This document shows positions 1 through 11,123 of a stretch of 64,000 bases of DNA, in pieces. The notes beneath the pieces were generated by a model. That model was not told the origin of the DNA. It was given only the letters and a program-made list of their open reading frames with translations, and did no database searches. The position numbers and the translations under genes were made by a program. Source of the DNA: Prunus persica. Its lineage: Eukaryota; Streptophyta; Magnoliopsida; Rosales; Rosaceae. The stretch is taken from NCBI RefSeq assembly GCF_000346465.2, contig NC_034015.1:15111507-15175506 (forward strand). The letters are read 5' to 3'. How positions within the stretch are numbered: position 1 is the first letter of the stretch; every line of letters starts with the position of its first letter.

Positions 1-1
1 A

Positions 2-82
2 TGTGAACTATTCTGCTTTGTTGAGGCCTTCTCACTTGGTTGGGTCTATGCAGATGCTGAGATGATGAGAGATTTGCTTTGA
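2..82 (+). CDS. C-terminal end of an unidentified gene (partial)
   Basis: The reading frame that starts at base 2 stays open for 26 codons and ends in TGA at 80-82. It reads as a normal protein tail: ELFCFVEAFSLGWVYADAEM, then MRDLL. The following sequence is AT-rich and full of stops, as expected for a 3' UTR. The rest of the gene lies left of the window. I do not recognise the family. A short chance frame cannot be excluded; the protein-like composition and the window-edge position are the only support. Confidence 0.35.
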   Translation, partial: CELFCFVEAFSLGWVYADAEMMRDLL

Positions 83-2501
83 AATATCATGTATTGTTGT
101 ACGTTTGATCGATTATTCTGAGGGGCATGTAAAGAAGTTGTTAATCTGTACTTGTTACTTGTTGATTCTTAATGTTATTTTGAAGAAAATTTATGATGTA
201 TGCATGCTTTCAGAAATTGCATCAAGTCATGTATTGGAAAATAGTATATCCATGCAAACACTATTTACATTGCCCAAATATCCCAACCAACTTCAAGTGC
301 AAAAATATTTGTTAAAAAGAAAAAAAAAATTACCACTGGATCTACAGCAATTAATGATATAAGGCCTTTCACCATGGTTCTTCATGGGCACAAGAGATCC
401 ACCAGTGGTTCGGCTTGAGTACTGTAGATAGTTCAGTTTGGAAGGACAAATTGATCCATGGATGTGGAAAATGGGGCATGAAGAATGTTATAGGCAGTGT
501 CATTATAAATTGCATGCTCATGAAGATGGCATTGGCTCGATACAAGCGATGATAATCTACAAGTTAGAACTTGGTGATTCACTACTAATTGCACCGATGT
601 CATTTGAGGTAAAATCCTACACCTAAATGGATTCATACTTACTACGGATAATAGGGCTCATGCTTAGTTTAACAAGCTTTTGCATCTGGTTGTACTATAT
701 GTTTGTCAAGCTAAAATGGTAATTTACAGAGAGCTTCAACCCTCCCATATAAATATTGCATGATCATGAAGATGCCATTGGGGACTACAGATACTTGACA
801 GTACATAGAGGACCATGTAGTGAGATGTTATCCCCAACAAAAGGTGAACAAGAAAATGAAACTTCAACTTTCCCATAGAGTCTCATTCACCCACAATGTA
901 AAATGTTGAAAAAGGATAGAGAACTCTCTTCCCTCCTAATTAAGGGACCATCTTTCTCTCTTATGGTATTGTTTACACCATAACTTTTCCAAGTCAGGCC
1001 GTCGTGCAAGTTGCCATGCATGGGTGGATCATCCGCACCACCAACATCACTTGCACGTCCCGCATTCACACCAAGAAAGACGCCAAGTTGCATCATTTTC
1101 TCGGCCAATGAAATATTGTATTTGTATTATCTTTATTAATATAAAAAGAGGCCGGGAATATTTTGGGTCAACAAGTATTTGTGATTATCTCGTGATTAAT
1201 TCTATACATATTATAACACAAATGTAACGTGAACGTATCCCAATTAAGAATGCCCCATATAAGTTCCTAGATTGTTAGGCTTAGCTCCTGCAATGGAGGT
1301 GTGGGTGGTAGGTTGCCTCCCAGGGCAGGGTCGAATAATGGAAGTGTTTATGTCTCTAGGATCATGCCTCACAACAAACAGCCGTTTATCTCCTCTAGCA
1401 TAAAAAAAACAAATAAAAAAGAAAATTGCATTAAAAGAAGGAAAACAAAGAAAAAAATAATGGTCAAATCACATCTATATACATCAAATAGACCCATGTG
1501 AGATACCTTACTAAGTTTCCAACATCCAAAAGAAGCTTTCATTATTAGAGAGGGCATAGCACCAAGTCCCCTTTTTTCACAAATCCATGAAATGAGTCGA
1601 TTCTTTCAACCCCGCAACAAGTGCATTGTATTTGCATCATCCTTCTGACACATTCTTCTATCATAATTTCATTTTCCATCTTCCTATCTACTCCTTTTTC
1701 ATATTCTATTGTCCATCAAATTAATTTTCATCTTTCTCGTAAACTCGTATTATATTCGTGTTTAAATTTTATGAGCTACACTAATAACAACAAAGTCGTG
1801 TATTTATTGATCCAAAAATGTTAGTATTAGCAACAATAATCTTTAACTGCTTCATATAAGCAAATGTTCGCTTGTCAAATAGTTTGAAATCTGTGATTTA
1901 GAGCATCTAATAAAATAACGGTTGAGCAATTGGAGGTGCACTAAATTAAGATGGGAAGAAGCCACTATAAATGAAGATAAGGTGGTGTGACCGTGTGAGC
2001 AACAAAGGAATTTTTTTAGATAGGAAAGTTATTATTTTTATATATATCTATAGAGCATATGTATGAATGCAGACGATAAAATGGTTGGTTGGATTAGATG
2101 TTGGCAGGGGAGTAGCCAATTTAAAGGGGGGCAGGTGGAGCACGCGTATCTAATATCTTTGAACCAAATTCTCTCTTCCTCTCTTATGTTGGAAGATGAC
2201 AATTCATTCCCATGTCCCTTATGCAAGGTGAGATGTATTGAGATGATATACACACAGTAGATCTCCTACAAATCTAAGGGAGAAAAAAGAAAAATATATT
2301 TGATAGAAATTTAATTGCAAGGTTGGGTCCAATCTACAATTCAATTCATCTGCTTGAAAGTAAAAAAATAATTGAGTTTCAACTCTTTGTTTCGTTCTTG
2401 TTGGTAATACTATTTGCTAACATGTAACCAAAAAACTTGCAATACAGTAGAATTTTGTGCACCAAGACTTAGAGATCCGACTTCTCGAAAGCATATGTAA
2501 C

Positions 2502-2521
2502 TATATATATATATATATATA
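2502..2521. repeat. (TA)n microsatellite
   Basis: About ten TA units in a row in intergenic DNA. A likely polymorphic marker; no function is inferred. Confidence 0.9.
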
Positions 2522-2741
2522 TTTTCACTCAGTTGAAAAACTTGCAATTGCAATTAAACTCCTAAAACTCTTTATGATCTGATTCATAGTGTAGTGATAT
2601 TTTATCTTCCCACCGTTGAAAGAGTACCAAATTCGAATCATAATCTTCAATTGATAAAAAGATAAAGACTCCCTAAGCCCTCTAAACCTTACTAAACTTG
2701 GTGTAGTTTTATTTTGTGCTTAAAGATTTATGGCCTCTCCA

Positions 2742-2848
2742 AGGGGTGTATAGCTCATCAATTGATTAGAGTAGCTACACATGCATCCGAGATTCTATGT
2801 TTGAATCTCTCTATATTGATATCGCTTGTAAAAAAACAAAAAAGATTT
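2742..2848 (+). mobile_element. tRNA-derived SINE-like element
   Basis: A box-A-like stretch (TATAGCTCATCAATTG) is followed about 45 bases later by a box-B-like stretch (ATGTTTGAATCTC), the internal promoter layout of tRNA-derived SINEs. The unit ends with ATCGCTTGTAAAAAAAC, an A-rich tail. Related sequence occurs on the minus strand at 57138-57245 and 62385-62480, sharing the GAGATTCT-GTTYGARTC core and the ATCGCTTA-plus-A tail, which supports a dispersed family. It is too diverged and cannot fold as an intact tRNA gene. Confidence 0.45.
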
Positions 2849-3877
2849 ATGGGCTTCTTGAGTTAAATTGGCTTTGAGTTAAGCGGCTAGAGAAAATGCC
2901 AAATGCCATATAGGTTGAGGCAAGAAAGTCAGGCATTGAGGGCAACTTAAGGAAATTGAAAAGGCCGAATATTATTTTCTCCATTGCGCAACAACAAAGA
3001 ACCTTATGGTGGGCTAACATGATCTCGTTAAGTGGAAAAAGGTATTGATTTGCAGATTAGTAATCTCAAGTTCGAATTCCTATGACATCTTATTTGTGTG
3101 TGTGTGAGAACTCCCCCCTCACCTATATTCCCCCTTTTTCTTTAGACTACCGCTTTAAACTTAAAAAAAAGAAGAAAAAAAAAGAAAGAAAAGGAAACCC
3201 TATGATGGGCTGTCATGAAATGCAACAGTACTACCAATGAAGAGTTGAATTTCAAAATCTGTATTTGGACCCCTAAAAAGCTCAAATGAACCCACGTACA
3301 GTTGGACATTGCTTAATGGGCTGAGACTTTTTGGTTGAAGGGCCTTCTTTAAGAAAGTCATGTGGCACACAAAATTGTGTTCAATGTCCATGCCTTGATC
3401 ACAAACCAAACTTGGTTCCTTTAGACCGGCAAGCTTATGATTTTTACTCTAATTAAACACATCATGATCTTCATTTGAGATTTAAATAAAAAAGGATGTG
3501 TTTAATCTCATAAGATTAGTCACATGACACGTGAGGGGTTGAAGGTTGATGAAATAATATAAGAGATGAATTGCATGCAACAAATATATAATATATAAAA
3601 AATGGTCTTATCGCAAGCTCTGTTGTCCACATCTTATGATGCAGATGCACTTGGTGAAAAACCAAACACTTTTGGAAAATGACAACGACAGACAGGTCAA
3701 CCAAAGTTTTGAATGCTTCTTGTATATTTTTTATTTTTACGCACAAGATTTATGTGTAAAATTTAGTAAGGGAATTAGGATGAGCCTGTAGTGCCTAATT
3801 TTATTGACGCAGTCGTCCATGAGAAAAATGAGAATAAAATAAAACGTTTTAGGTTTAAATCAACATTCAAACCCTAG

Positions 3878-3967
3878 CTTGTGAAGAACGTATTCCACAT
3901 TATATATGAACATTTCTTGTGAAGAACGTATTCCACATTATATATGAACATTTCTTGTGAAGAACGT
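3878..3967. repeat. 38-bp tandem repeat upstream of lipase 1
   Basis: Two identical 38-bp units start at 3878 and 3916, and a third partial unit starts at 3954. Each begins CTTGTGAAGAACGTATTCC. The repeat lies about 80-170 bp upstream of the presumed TATA box of lipase gene 1, and I did not see it in front of the other lipase copies. Confidence 0.9.
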
Positions 3968-4046
3968 GTCAAAGATGGTATAACAAAAGACTTATTATTA
4001 TCTATTTCAATTTCTGTTCGTAGCAGCCACCATAACCCTAGCTTAT

Positions 4047-4056
4047 CTATATATAG
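4047..4056 (+). promoter_or_regulatory. TATA box of lipase gene 1
   Basis: CTATATATAG lies 93 bp before the ATG. The same sequence followed by ACTACTTCTAA recurs in front of lipase 4 (26338-26347), which supports a shared core promoter. Confidence 0.65.
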
Positions 4057-4148
4057 ACTACTTCTAACGTGGGATTCAGAGTGCAGAAAATAAACATTAT
4101 TGGGAACTCAACCACTAAGAAGTCTTAGATTAATTATATTATTCTCTC

Positions 4149-6754
4149 ATGGCTTGCGACAAGAGTTTCTCTACCAATTACTTGCTGTTGGAACCCAAGG
4201 ATGTGGGTTTCTTTGATCTGATTCACATCTTGTTCTCCAATAACTTGGAGAGGAGAAGGTTCGTTGACTCTTTTGAGCAGACCGAGGATGAGTTTGCGCG
4301 CAGATGGCTCATATTTCTCTCCGTTGTTGTCCAAAAGTTGCTGCAATTGGTGGCAAAGCCAATGGCAATTATTGGCTGGGGGATTGAAACGTGCTTGAAC
4401 CTCTTTTCAAGTAACCGCAACTTGGTTGGCCTCCTGCTGGATCTCTTTCGAGGTAGCTATAATTTTGGTCCCTTCTCATGCATGCATAGCATCCTAAAAT
4501 ACTTTTAATGTATGTAATTTCTCTTGGTTAACCTTAAATGATGATTGTCATAGTTGCCATATACGCTAAAGTTGAAGGCACCAGCACTTCTAAATGAAGG
4601 TAGCAGCAGTGAGTTGCCGTGAATGCTATGGCATTCATGGCAGTCAGTGGTGGAGTCACACGCAGGCCTTGATCATCAAGAACCTGCAACCTACATGTGA
4701 CTGTTTATAAAATTAAGAACATATGTGGTTTTTGGGGAAGATTTTGAGAAAAAGAAAGAAGCAATTCACATAGTTGGTCCCTTATTAAAAACAATTCTAG
4801 CTCTGCCCTAATGGCATCACTTCTAAATCGAGGCAACGGTCCCAGCTCCGTTGCCACTCTGTGGGAAGTTGGTAGTTGTATTAGTTGGTGTATCCCATAT
4901 AATATAACATATAGCAGATGATAATTTATCTAATCTGTGAACCATGAGATCTATAAACAACAGAGAAAATATTTAATATTATTAATTATGTGCGCAGGTG
5001 AGGATATAATACCCAAAAAAGACTCAAGAACGTTCTTGTCGTTTGTTGGAAATTTGGACAAGCGAGTGGAGTTGGACAAAAGAATCAAACGTGGAGATGG
5101 CAATTATAATGCAGCACTCAGTATGATGGCGTCTAAAATATCATATGAGAACAAATTCTACATCCAAACTGCGGTCCAGGATCACTGGAAGGTATGGCGA
5201 TTTACATCTTTAATTTGCTCCAAATGCTTCCAGTAATTTAATAATTACTATAATTAATTGCCTTTTTCCCCTCTTCTTTTGGCAGATGGAGTTCTTGGGC
5301 TCTTACGACTTCTGGAATGGTAAGAAATAACTTGAATTGTATATAAATTAACATGATAATGTTTTATAAGTAAAATAGTTGGACATAACATGTCAAATTG
5401 TGTGATAAGAATTTTCGTATTAGCACTGTATATATATGTGTATGATAAAAACTATAACTGGACATTATTATTATTATTGTCTGCCAGATTATCAAGGAAA
5501 AGCCACAACACAAGCGTTTGTGCTACGTGACAGAAGTGCTGACCATGACACTATTGTTGTGGCCTTTAGAGGTACAGAAGCTTTTGATGCGGATGCATGG
5601 TGCACTGACGTTGACATCTCTTGGTATGAGCTCCAAGGGGTTGGAAAGATCCATGGAGGCTTTATGAAAGCACTTGGATTGCAGAAGAGTGTTGGTTGGC
5701 CCGAGCCGGAGGAAATCAAACAAGATGATAGCCACCCAGCCTTTGCTTACTATGCCATTAGGGATATGCTGAAGAAACTTGTGCTTGAAAATGACAAAGC
5801 AAGATTTATTGTAACTGGGCACAGTTTAGGTGGGGCACTAGCAATTCTCTTTCCGGCAGTTTTAACATTTCACAAGGGAGAGGATTCAGATCTGCTGTTG
5901 GAGAGATTGGAGGGAGTTTATACATTTGGACAACCTAGGGTTGGAGATGAGAGATTTGGGCAGTACATGGAAAACAAGTTGAAAGAGCATAGGGTTAAGT
6001 ATTTTAGGTTTGTCTATGCTAATGACATGGTGCCCAGGTTGCCTTATGATGACCGGTCCCTAATGTTCAAGCACTTTGGGACATGCCTCTACTATAATAG
6101 GGAATATGAAGTTCAGGTAACAACTGCTTTTCTCTTATCAAATTCAACTGATAAAATCCAGTACTAAAAGAAGTGTTAATGCTCTCTTACCAAACTTGTG
6201 TTGCTACGCAAATGTTTATGTTGCCAAGCAGTGAGTTTGTACCACATATTCAAGTAAAATCAACATGGTCAGTAGTCCAAATTCACAAATCTGGCACATT
6301 ACATTTGTGGAATGCATAAAATTCGACATGTTGAATAAATATGCATGTGAAACCCACTTGTAGAGTTGGTTATGACCATAATACATATGTGATCCGTAAG
6401 TGTGGTACAAATATTTTAACTCTAGAACATTAACTCTCACAATATGAAATTACAATTACATGCTTCTTATTATGATGTTAATGTGTGCAGGTTGTTCGAG
6501 AAGAGCCAAACAAGAATTACTTCTCCCTAGGGAGTGCTATTCCCATGATGATGAATGCTTTTGGTGAGCTGATAAGAAGTTTCATCATTCCAATTAAGGA
6601 GGGACCCGATTACATAGAAGGGCCCTTCTTGAAATTGGTTAGGCTAATCGGTTTGGTAATACCAGGAGCAGCAGCACATTGTCCCCAAGATTATGTAAAT
6701 TCCACCAGATTGGGATCCTCAAAAGTCTTCCTCCCGCCCAACCATTACATATGA
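4149..6754 (+). CDS. class 3 triacylglycerol lipase, OBL1-like, copy 1
   Basis: Exons read as 4149-4452, 4998-5191, 5286-5319, 5488-6116 and 6491-6754, giving 474 residues; all introns are GT-AG and every junction keeps frame. Residues 53-88 are hydrophobic ([16 protein letters not shown] onward), likely membrane or lipid-droplet association. The hydrolase core has VAFRGTE, the nucleophile elbow GHSLGGALA with Ser290, ANDMVPRLP with Asp357, and AHCPQDYVN with His450; these are the predicted catalytic triad of the lipase_3 fold. Family knowledge: the OBL1 type hydrolyses tri- and diacylglycerol at lipid droplets, for example in pollen tubes and seeds. The start is set by MACDKSF, shared with copies 2 and 4. 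It is the first of a tandem family. Substrate and tissue are inferred. Confidence 0.9.
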
Positions 6755-6954
6755 AACTAAAATATGCATGTCTAGTCCTGCATGCCTACAATTCTAAGCA
6801 GGATTGCAATTTCCCCATTTATTTTAAGTACATATCAAACTTCAAATTCCTTATCTTAATCTTGCTCCTTATATTTTCTCTACCAATGATATTATTTGTA
6901 GAAAATATTTATTGACTGCCTCTCTAATAGAGGTGAGCCTTAATGTATAACCCA

Positions 6955-6995
<41 letters not shown>

Positions 6996-7021
6996 GAAGT
7001 GGTAAGTAATGTGGTTCGAAA
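6755..7021. other. 3' flank of lipase 1 with MITE-like remnant
   Basis: This short gap holds the probable 3' UTR of lipase 1, then CCTCTCTAATAGAGG and TTAGAGAAGTGGTA, which resemble the ends of the MITE family found at 42 kb, separated by a (TA)n run. The Copia element begins at 7022, so it probably landed in or beside this remnant. Confidence 0.4.
6957..6991. repeat. (TA)n microsatellite
   Basis: An uninterrupted run of about 17 TA units between lipase 1 and the Copia element. Confidence 0.9.
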
Positions 7022-7286
7022 TGATAACAGAAAAGAAGAAGAAGAGTATTTCAGAGATATCAGAAAAAGAGAAAGAAAAATGGAGAAGACTAAAGAATTT
7101 CTGAGTTTTGATTATTAACTAACTTTTACAAAGCATAGCCCACTCTTATATGTAAACAGATTACAGAGAAGCTTAACTAACTAACCACACAGCTTAGCTG
7201 TCTAACTAATACACGTGCTAGATACCAGACTTGTAACAAACTTACTGACTTGCTAACCATAGTTAACATAATAACCATAGTTAACA
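7022..7286 (-). repeat. 3' LTR of the Copia element
   Basis: 265-bp direct repeat; the partner is at 10859-11123. On the minus strand it begins TGTTAAC and ends GTTATCA. About four substitutions separate the two copies (1.5%), so the insertion is fairly recent. Confidence 0.95.
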
Positions 7287-7297
7287 TTTTCCCTACT
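7287..7297 (-). promoter_or_regulatory. polypurine tract of the Copia element
   Basis: AGTAGGGAAAA on the minus strand lies directly beside the 3' LTR, the usual priming position for plus-strand DNA. Confidence 0.7.
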
Positions 7298-7306
7298 TAG
7301 GTAACT

Positions 7307-8090
7307 CTAGCTTAACCTAAGATGAGCACAATGCTGTGAGAAGATAGGACCATGTAAACCCTTTGTAAAAACATCAGCAAGTTGTTCATCTGTTGAAACA
7401 TATTGAACCAGCAAATCCTTCTTCTGCACTCGCTCCCTGACAAAATGGAAATCAATGTCCAAGTGTTTAATCCGGGAATGATATACTGGATTTGAACTAA
7501 GAGCCAACGCAGACAGATTATCACAATATGCAACTGGAGGATCTGGCAGATACAACTTCCAGTCTTTTAAAACCTGTCGAATCCAAGCTAATCAGCAGTA
7601 GTATTGGCTAGAGCCCTGTACTCTGCCTCTGTAGAACTTCTGGAAACAGAGCCTTGTTTCTTTGATTGCCAAGATATAGGATTGCTGCCCAAAAATATCA
7701 CAAAACCTGTTGTAGACCTGCGAGTATTGATGTCCCCTGCCCAGTCGGCATCACTATATGCAGAGAGATTCATATCACCAGCTGTAAAACTCAGGCCAAA
7801 TGCTAGAGTACTTTGCACATATCTGAGTATCCTTTTCACCAAATGCCAATGAAGATCAGTAGGTTGATTCATGTATTGGCACACTGAGTTGACAGAATAA
7901 GCAAGATCTGGTCTAGTAAAAGTCAAATATTGGAGAGCCCCTACAATGCTCCTAAACAATGTTGGATCAGGTAATACTTCACCAAAATCTCTTAACACCT
8001 GCGTATGCGGTTTACATGGAGTTGAGCAGGCTCGACAAGAGTTCATCCCAGCTTTGTGAAGCAACTCTTTAGCATATTTGAACTGATTAA
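7307..8090 (-). pseudogene. Copia RNase H remnant
   Basis: The minus strand encodes the C-terminal part of a Copia polyprotein. It includes the stretch linking reverse transcriptase to RNase H (YLTFTRPDLAYSVN), then YSDADWAGD, STTGFVIFLG and SSTEAEYRALA, and after a frame shift near 7590 the RNase H tail with HLDIDFHFVRE and ADVFTKGL. It is separated from the upstream gag-integrase frame by a deletion that removed the reverse-transcriptase core, and carries stops at the joint (about 8066-8100). It cannot supply reverse transcription for this copy. Confidence 0.9.
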
Positions 8091-8098
8091 CAAATATA

Positions 8099-10600
8099 TC
8101 ATGGTTCTATAGCTAGGCATAAAGCTTGGTTGATGACAAACTTGTTAGTGACGATATCATAACACAAAACACCTTTATACCCTGAAGAATAACCTAAAAA
8201 TACACATTGAGTGGTTCGAGGTTGAAACTTATGCACATTATAAGGTCTGAGATATGGATATACAGCAGTGCCAAATATTCTCAAAAATTGTAACTCTGGT
8301 TGCTTGCCGTACAATCGAAAATAAGGAGCCTGATGCTTTAAGGCTTGACTTGGCATTCTATTTATTAAGTAGACAGCATGTGCAAGAGAATAATACCAGA
8401 ACTGTCCAGGCATATTAGCAGCAGTCAGAAGAGTTAGAGCAGTCTCCACAACATGTCTGTTTTTCCTCTCAGCCATACCATTTTGCTGTGGGGTGTATGG
8501 ACATGTAAACTGATGCAAAATACCATGATTGGCAAGAAAGTCAGTAAATGGTTTGCTAATATACTCGCCACCACTATCACTCTGAAAATGATGAATTTTA
8601 GCATTAAACTGAGTCTGAATCAAAGCAAAGAATTTGAGAAATTTGGAGAACACCTCAGATTTATTAAAAAGGGGATATATCCATACAAAGCTAGTACACT
8701 CATCTAAGAAGAGTACAAAATATCGAAAGCCATGAATGGACTTAAAATGTGAAGGGCCCCAGACATCACTATGTATCTTAGAAAAAGGAATTTCTGTCTT
8801 AACATGAATACTTGAAAAAGGCAGCCTGCGCATCTTTCCTTGAAGACATGAAGGACACAAATCAAATTGTGCATCTTCTGAAACAACCATGTTGGAATCT
8901 TTAAGCATAAGCTTAACCACCTCATTTGTTGGATGACCCAATCTTTGATGCCATGTAGTAGAACCCACACGCTGACCAAGATAAGCTGTTGGACTGGAAG
9001 ACGAGAACCGGGCTGACATAACTTTACATGGTATAGGATATAAGCCATTATGGCTAGAGCCCTTTAGAAGAATTGCCTTTGTTGTCTTGTCCTGTATACA
9101 GAAACCAGTAGAATCAAAGCTTATGATACAATGATTATCTTTGCATAACTGATTCACAGATAAAAGATTGGCAGAGAGCTTTGGAACATGAAAAACAGAA
9201 GGCATTTTAAGAGAAGTAGAAGCATAAGACAAAGCAGTAGTGCCAATATTTGTTATATTCAAACCTTCCCCATTCCCCACAGTCACTTGATCAATGGACT
9301 CACAGGGGGTAACATCATGCAGAGTAGACACATCAGCAACCATATGATGGGAAGCTCCACTGTCTGCAATCCAAACATGGTCTGCCATCTCTTGTCTCGA
9401 AGGAGTTGGCATTGGAGCATAACCATGTGTAGGCATATAAGAACTGTGAGCTGCCATAGCAGAGATAGTGGATGGAGGAGCTTGACCTTGATAGACATAA
9501 TTTGAGCGATGGAAGCAATCCAAAGCACCATGACCCCTCTTACCACAAATTTGACAAGCAATGATTGACCTAGAAAGTTTAGAACTGTCATCACCATGAC
9601 GATGATAACAATTCACAGCAGTGTGGCCACGTTTGCCACAAATCTGGCATTCCGGAACAACAGAGAATTTAGAAGCTGAACCACCAGAAAACCTGCCATG
9701 AAAATCGGAACTTGGATGCCGAGTATGTGAAAAACGACCACGTCCAGAGGCAAAACCTCTACCATTACCAGAGGAAAAACCTCGACCATTGCCAGAGAAG
9801 GATTGAGAACCAGAGACTCTATTATGAAAACCAGAAGCATCTTGAGAACCCATATAGGCAACAGAAGGAGTGGGAAGTAAACCCATACCAGTAGAAGAAG
9901 AATAAGGATGCTGCAACACCTGACCGGGAGAAGAGGTAGAAGACATATACAGAGCATGGTGAGTGTGAATCCGAGCATCCTCAGTCTGTTCCGCAGCAAG
10001 CAATTGAGCACGAAAATCTTTTGGGGAGATCACCGAGTCACGAGCAATGAGAACTGTCTTGATCATGTCATACTCCGAAGGCAACCCATTTAAGACGGTG
10101 ATCATAAAATCATCATCTGAAATTGGCACCCCAGCAGAAGATAACTTATCACGAATGTGTTTAAGGCGAAGAAGAAACCGCTCAATGGAGGCGGCACCTT
10201 TCTGAGCAGTCTGCAGCTCAGTCTTGAGATGATTAATTCGAGCCCGTGATACAGTAGCATAGCGGTCAGAAAGTTGAAGCCATGCCTCGCGAGCAATCTT
10301 GCTGCCAATGACATATTCCAATGCCTCATCAGAGAGAGTGGCAATCAGAAAACTCAAGAGAGACTTGTCAGTACGCAACCAATCCCTATAAGCAGCCGTG
10401 ACCTCAGAAGTAACACCAATTTCATTAAGAATCGCAAATTTGGGGGGAGGCACAAGCGAGCCATCAAAATGGCCAAAGAGATCATAGCCTTGGAGCAGAG
10501 ATTCAATCTGAAAACTCCACTTAAGAAAATTATCATCACCAAGACGAATAGTAACCATACCCAAGAGACCTTCAATCTTGATGGACGGAGACGACGCCAT
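8099..10600 (-). CDS. Copia gag-protease-integrase polyprotein (truncated)
   Basis: An 833-codon open frame. The N-terminal 220 residues are a gag-like domain (LGDDNFLKWSFQIESLL). Two CCHC zinc knuckles follow near residues 317 and 350, both starting CQICGKRGH. The aspartic protease motif WIADSGASHHM lies near residue 410, a GAG-pre-integrase zinc region (WHQRLGHP) near 548, and integrase catalytic carboxylates in HSDVWGP, QSDSGGEY and QNGMAERKNR between about 610 and 710. The frame stops just where the reverse transcriptase should begin, because of an internal deletion. The frame is otherwise intact, so a gag-integrase protein could still be made, but retrotransposition would need reverse transcriptase from elsewhere. 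Confidence 0.93.
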   Translation of the reverse strand: MASSPSIKIEGLLGMVTIRLGDDNFLKWSFQIESLLQGYDLFGHFDGSLVPPPKFAILNEIGVTSEVTAAYRDWLRTDKSLLSFLIATLSDEALEYVIGSKIAREAWLQLSDRYATVSRARINHLKTELQTAQKGAASIERFLLRLKHIRDKLSSAGVPISDDDFMITVLNGLPSEYDMIKTVLIARDSVISPKDFRAQLLAAEQTEDARIHTHHALYMSSTSSPGQVLQHPYSSSTGMGLLPTPSVAYMGSQDASGFHNRVSGSQSFSGNGRGFSSGNGRGFASGRGRFSHTRHPSSDFHGRFSGGSASKFSVVPECQICGKRGHTAVNCYHRHGDDSSKLSRSIIACQICGKRGHGALDCFHRSNYVYQGQAPPSTISAMAAHSSYMPTHGYAPMPTPSRQEMADHVWIADSGASHHMVADVSTLHDVTPCESIDQVTVGNGEGLNITNIGTTALSYASTSLKMPSVFHVPKLSANLLSVNQLCKDNHCIISFDSTGFCIQDKTTKAILLKGSSHNGLYPIPCKVMSARFSSSSPTAYLGQRVGSTTWHQRLGHPTNEVVKLMLKDSNMVVSEDAQFDLCPSCLQGKMRRLPFSSIHVKTEIPFSKIHSDVWGPSHFKSIHGFRYFVLFLDECTSFVWIYPLFNKSEVFSKFLKFFALIQTQFNAKIHHFQSDSGGEYISKPFTDFLANHGILHQFTCPYTPQQNGMAERKNRHVVETALTLLTAANMPGQFWYYSLAHAVYLINRMPSQALKHQAPYFRLYGKQPELQFLRIFGTAVYPYLRPYNVHKFQPRTTQCVFLGYSSGYKGVLCYDIVTNKFVINQALCLAIEP

Positions 10601-10844
10601 GAGAAGTAAGAAATCCCGAAGTGCAGCAAATCCCTAAAGGCAAGAAATCCCTAAACGAAGACCGAAAGAAGATGTGAAGAACAAATTGAAGAAATTTGAA
10701 GAAAGAAAGAACGAATTGAGGAGTTGAAGAACAAACTGAAGAATTGAAGAATTGAAAAATGGAAAAACAAACGAAAGAATTGAAGCAGAATGTGACGAAG
10801 GGAAGAGCGAAGCAAAAGGATCAAGAAAGAGCGTGAGCGATGCT

Positions 10845-10858
10845 GGCTCTTGATACCA
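10845..10858 (-). promoter_or_regulatory. primer-binding site (initiator tRNA-Met)
   Basis: The minus strand reads TGGTATCAAGAGCC directly after the 5' LTR, close to the TGGTATCAGAGC site that pairs with the 3' end of initiator methionine tRNA in plant Copia elements. Confidence 0.85.
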
Positions 10859-11123
10859 TGATAACAGAAAAGAAGAAGAAGAGTATTTCAGAGATATCAG
10901 AAAAAGAGAAAGAGAAATGGAGAAGACTAAAGAATTTCTGAGTTTTGATTATTAACTAACTTTTACAAAGCATAGCCCACTCTTATATGTAAACAGATTA
11001 CAGAGAAACTTAACTAACTAACCACACAGCTTAGCTGTCTAACTAATAAACGTGCTAGATACCAGACTTGTAACAAACTTACTGACTTGCTAACCATAAT
11101 TAACATAATAACCATAGTTAACA
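10859..11123 (-). repeat. 5' LTR of the Copia element
   Basis: Partner of 7022-7286; same length, about four substitutions. In element orientation this is the promoter-bearing 5' LTR and transcribes toward lipase 1, antisense to it. Confidence 0.95.

Larger units (their letters stand above)
83..4046. other. intergenic region left of the lipase array
   Basis: No convincing gene is seen in these 4 kb. Open frames are short (under 90 codons), lack recognisable motifs and often overlap on both strands. The interval holds an AT microsatellite, a SINE-like element near 2.75 kb and a 38-bp tandem repeat just upstream of the first lipase, each listed separately. Another possible degraded SINE-like segment with a box-B-like AGTTCGAATTCC lies near 3.07 kb. 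Confidence 0.6.
7022..11123 (-). mobile_element. Ty1/Copia LTR retrotransposon lacking reverse transcriptase
   Basis: The element is bounded by two 265-bp direct repeats (7022-7286 and 10859-11123) that start TGATAAC and end TTAACA on the + strand, and differ at about four positions. The flanking 5-mers are CGAAA and CGCAA, an imperfect target-site duplication. The element reads on the minus strand: a tRNA-iMet primer-binding site abuts the LTR at 10845-10858 and a purine tract lies at 7287-7297. The coding order is gag, protease, integrase, (gap), RNase H, which is the Copia order. At 4.1 kb it is shorter than an autonomous Copia because the reverse-transcriptase core is deleted. It sits 267 bp after the stop codon of lipase 1. 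Confidence 0.95.

Noticed and set aside
438..636. Overlapping frames on both strands near 0.5 kb
   Set aside because: Short, opposite-strand shadows of each other with no recognisable domain.
2742..2848. A tRNA gene
   Set aside because: Box A- and box B-like sequences are present but no cloverleaf can be paired, and an A-rich tail follows; SINE origin fits better.
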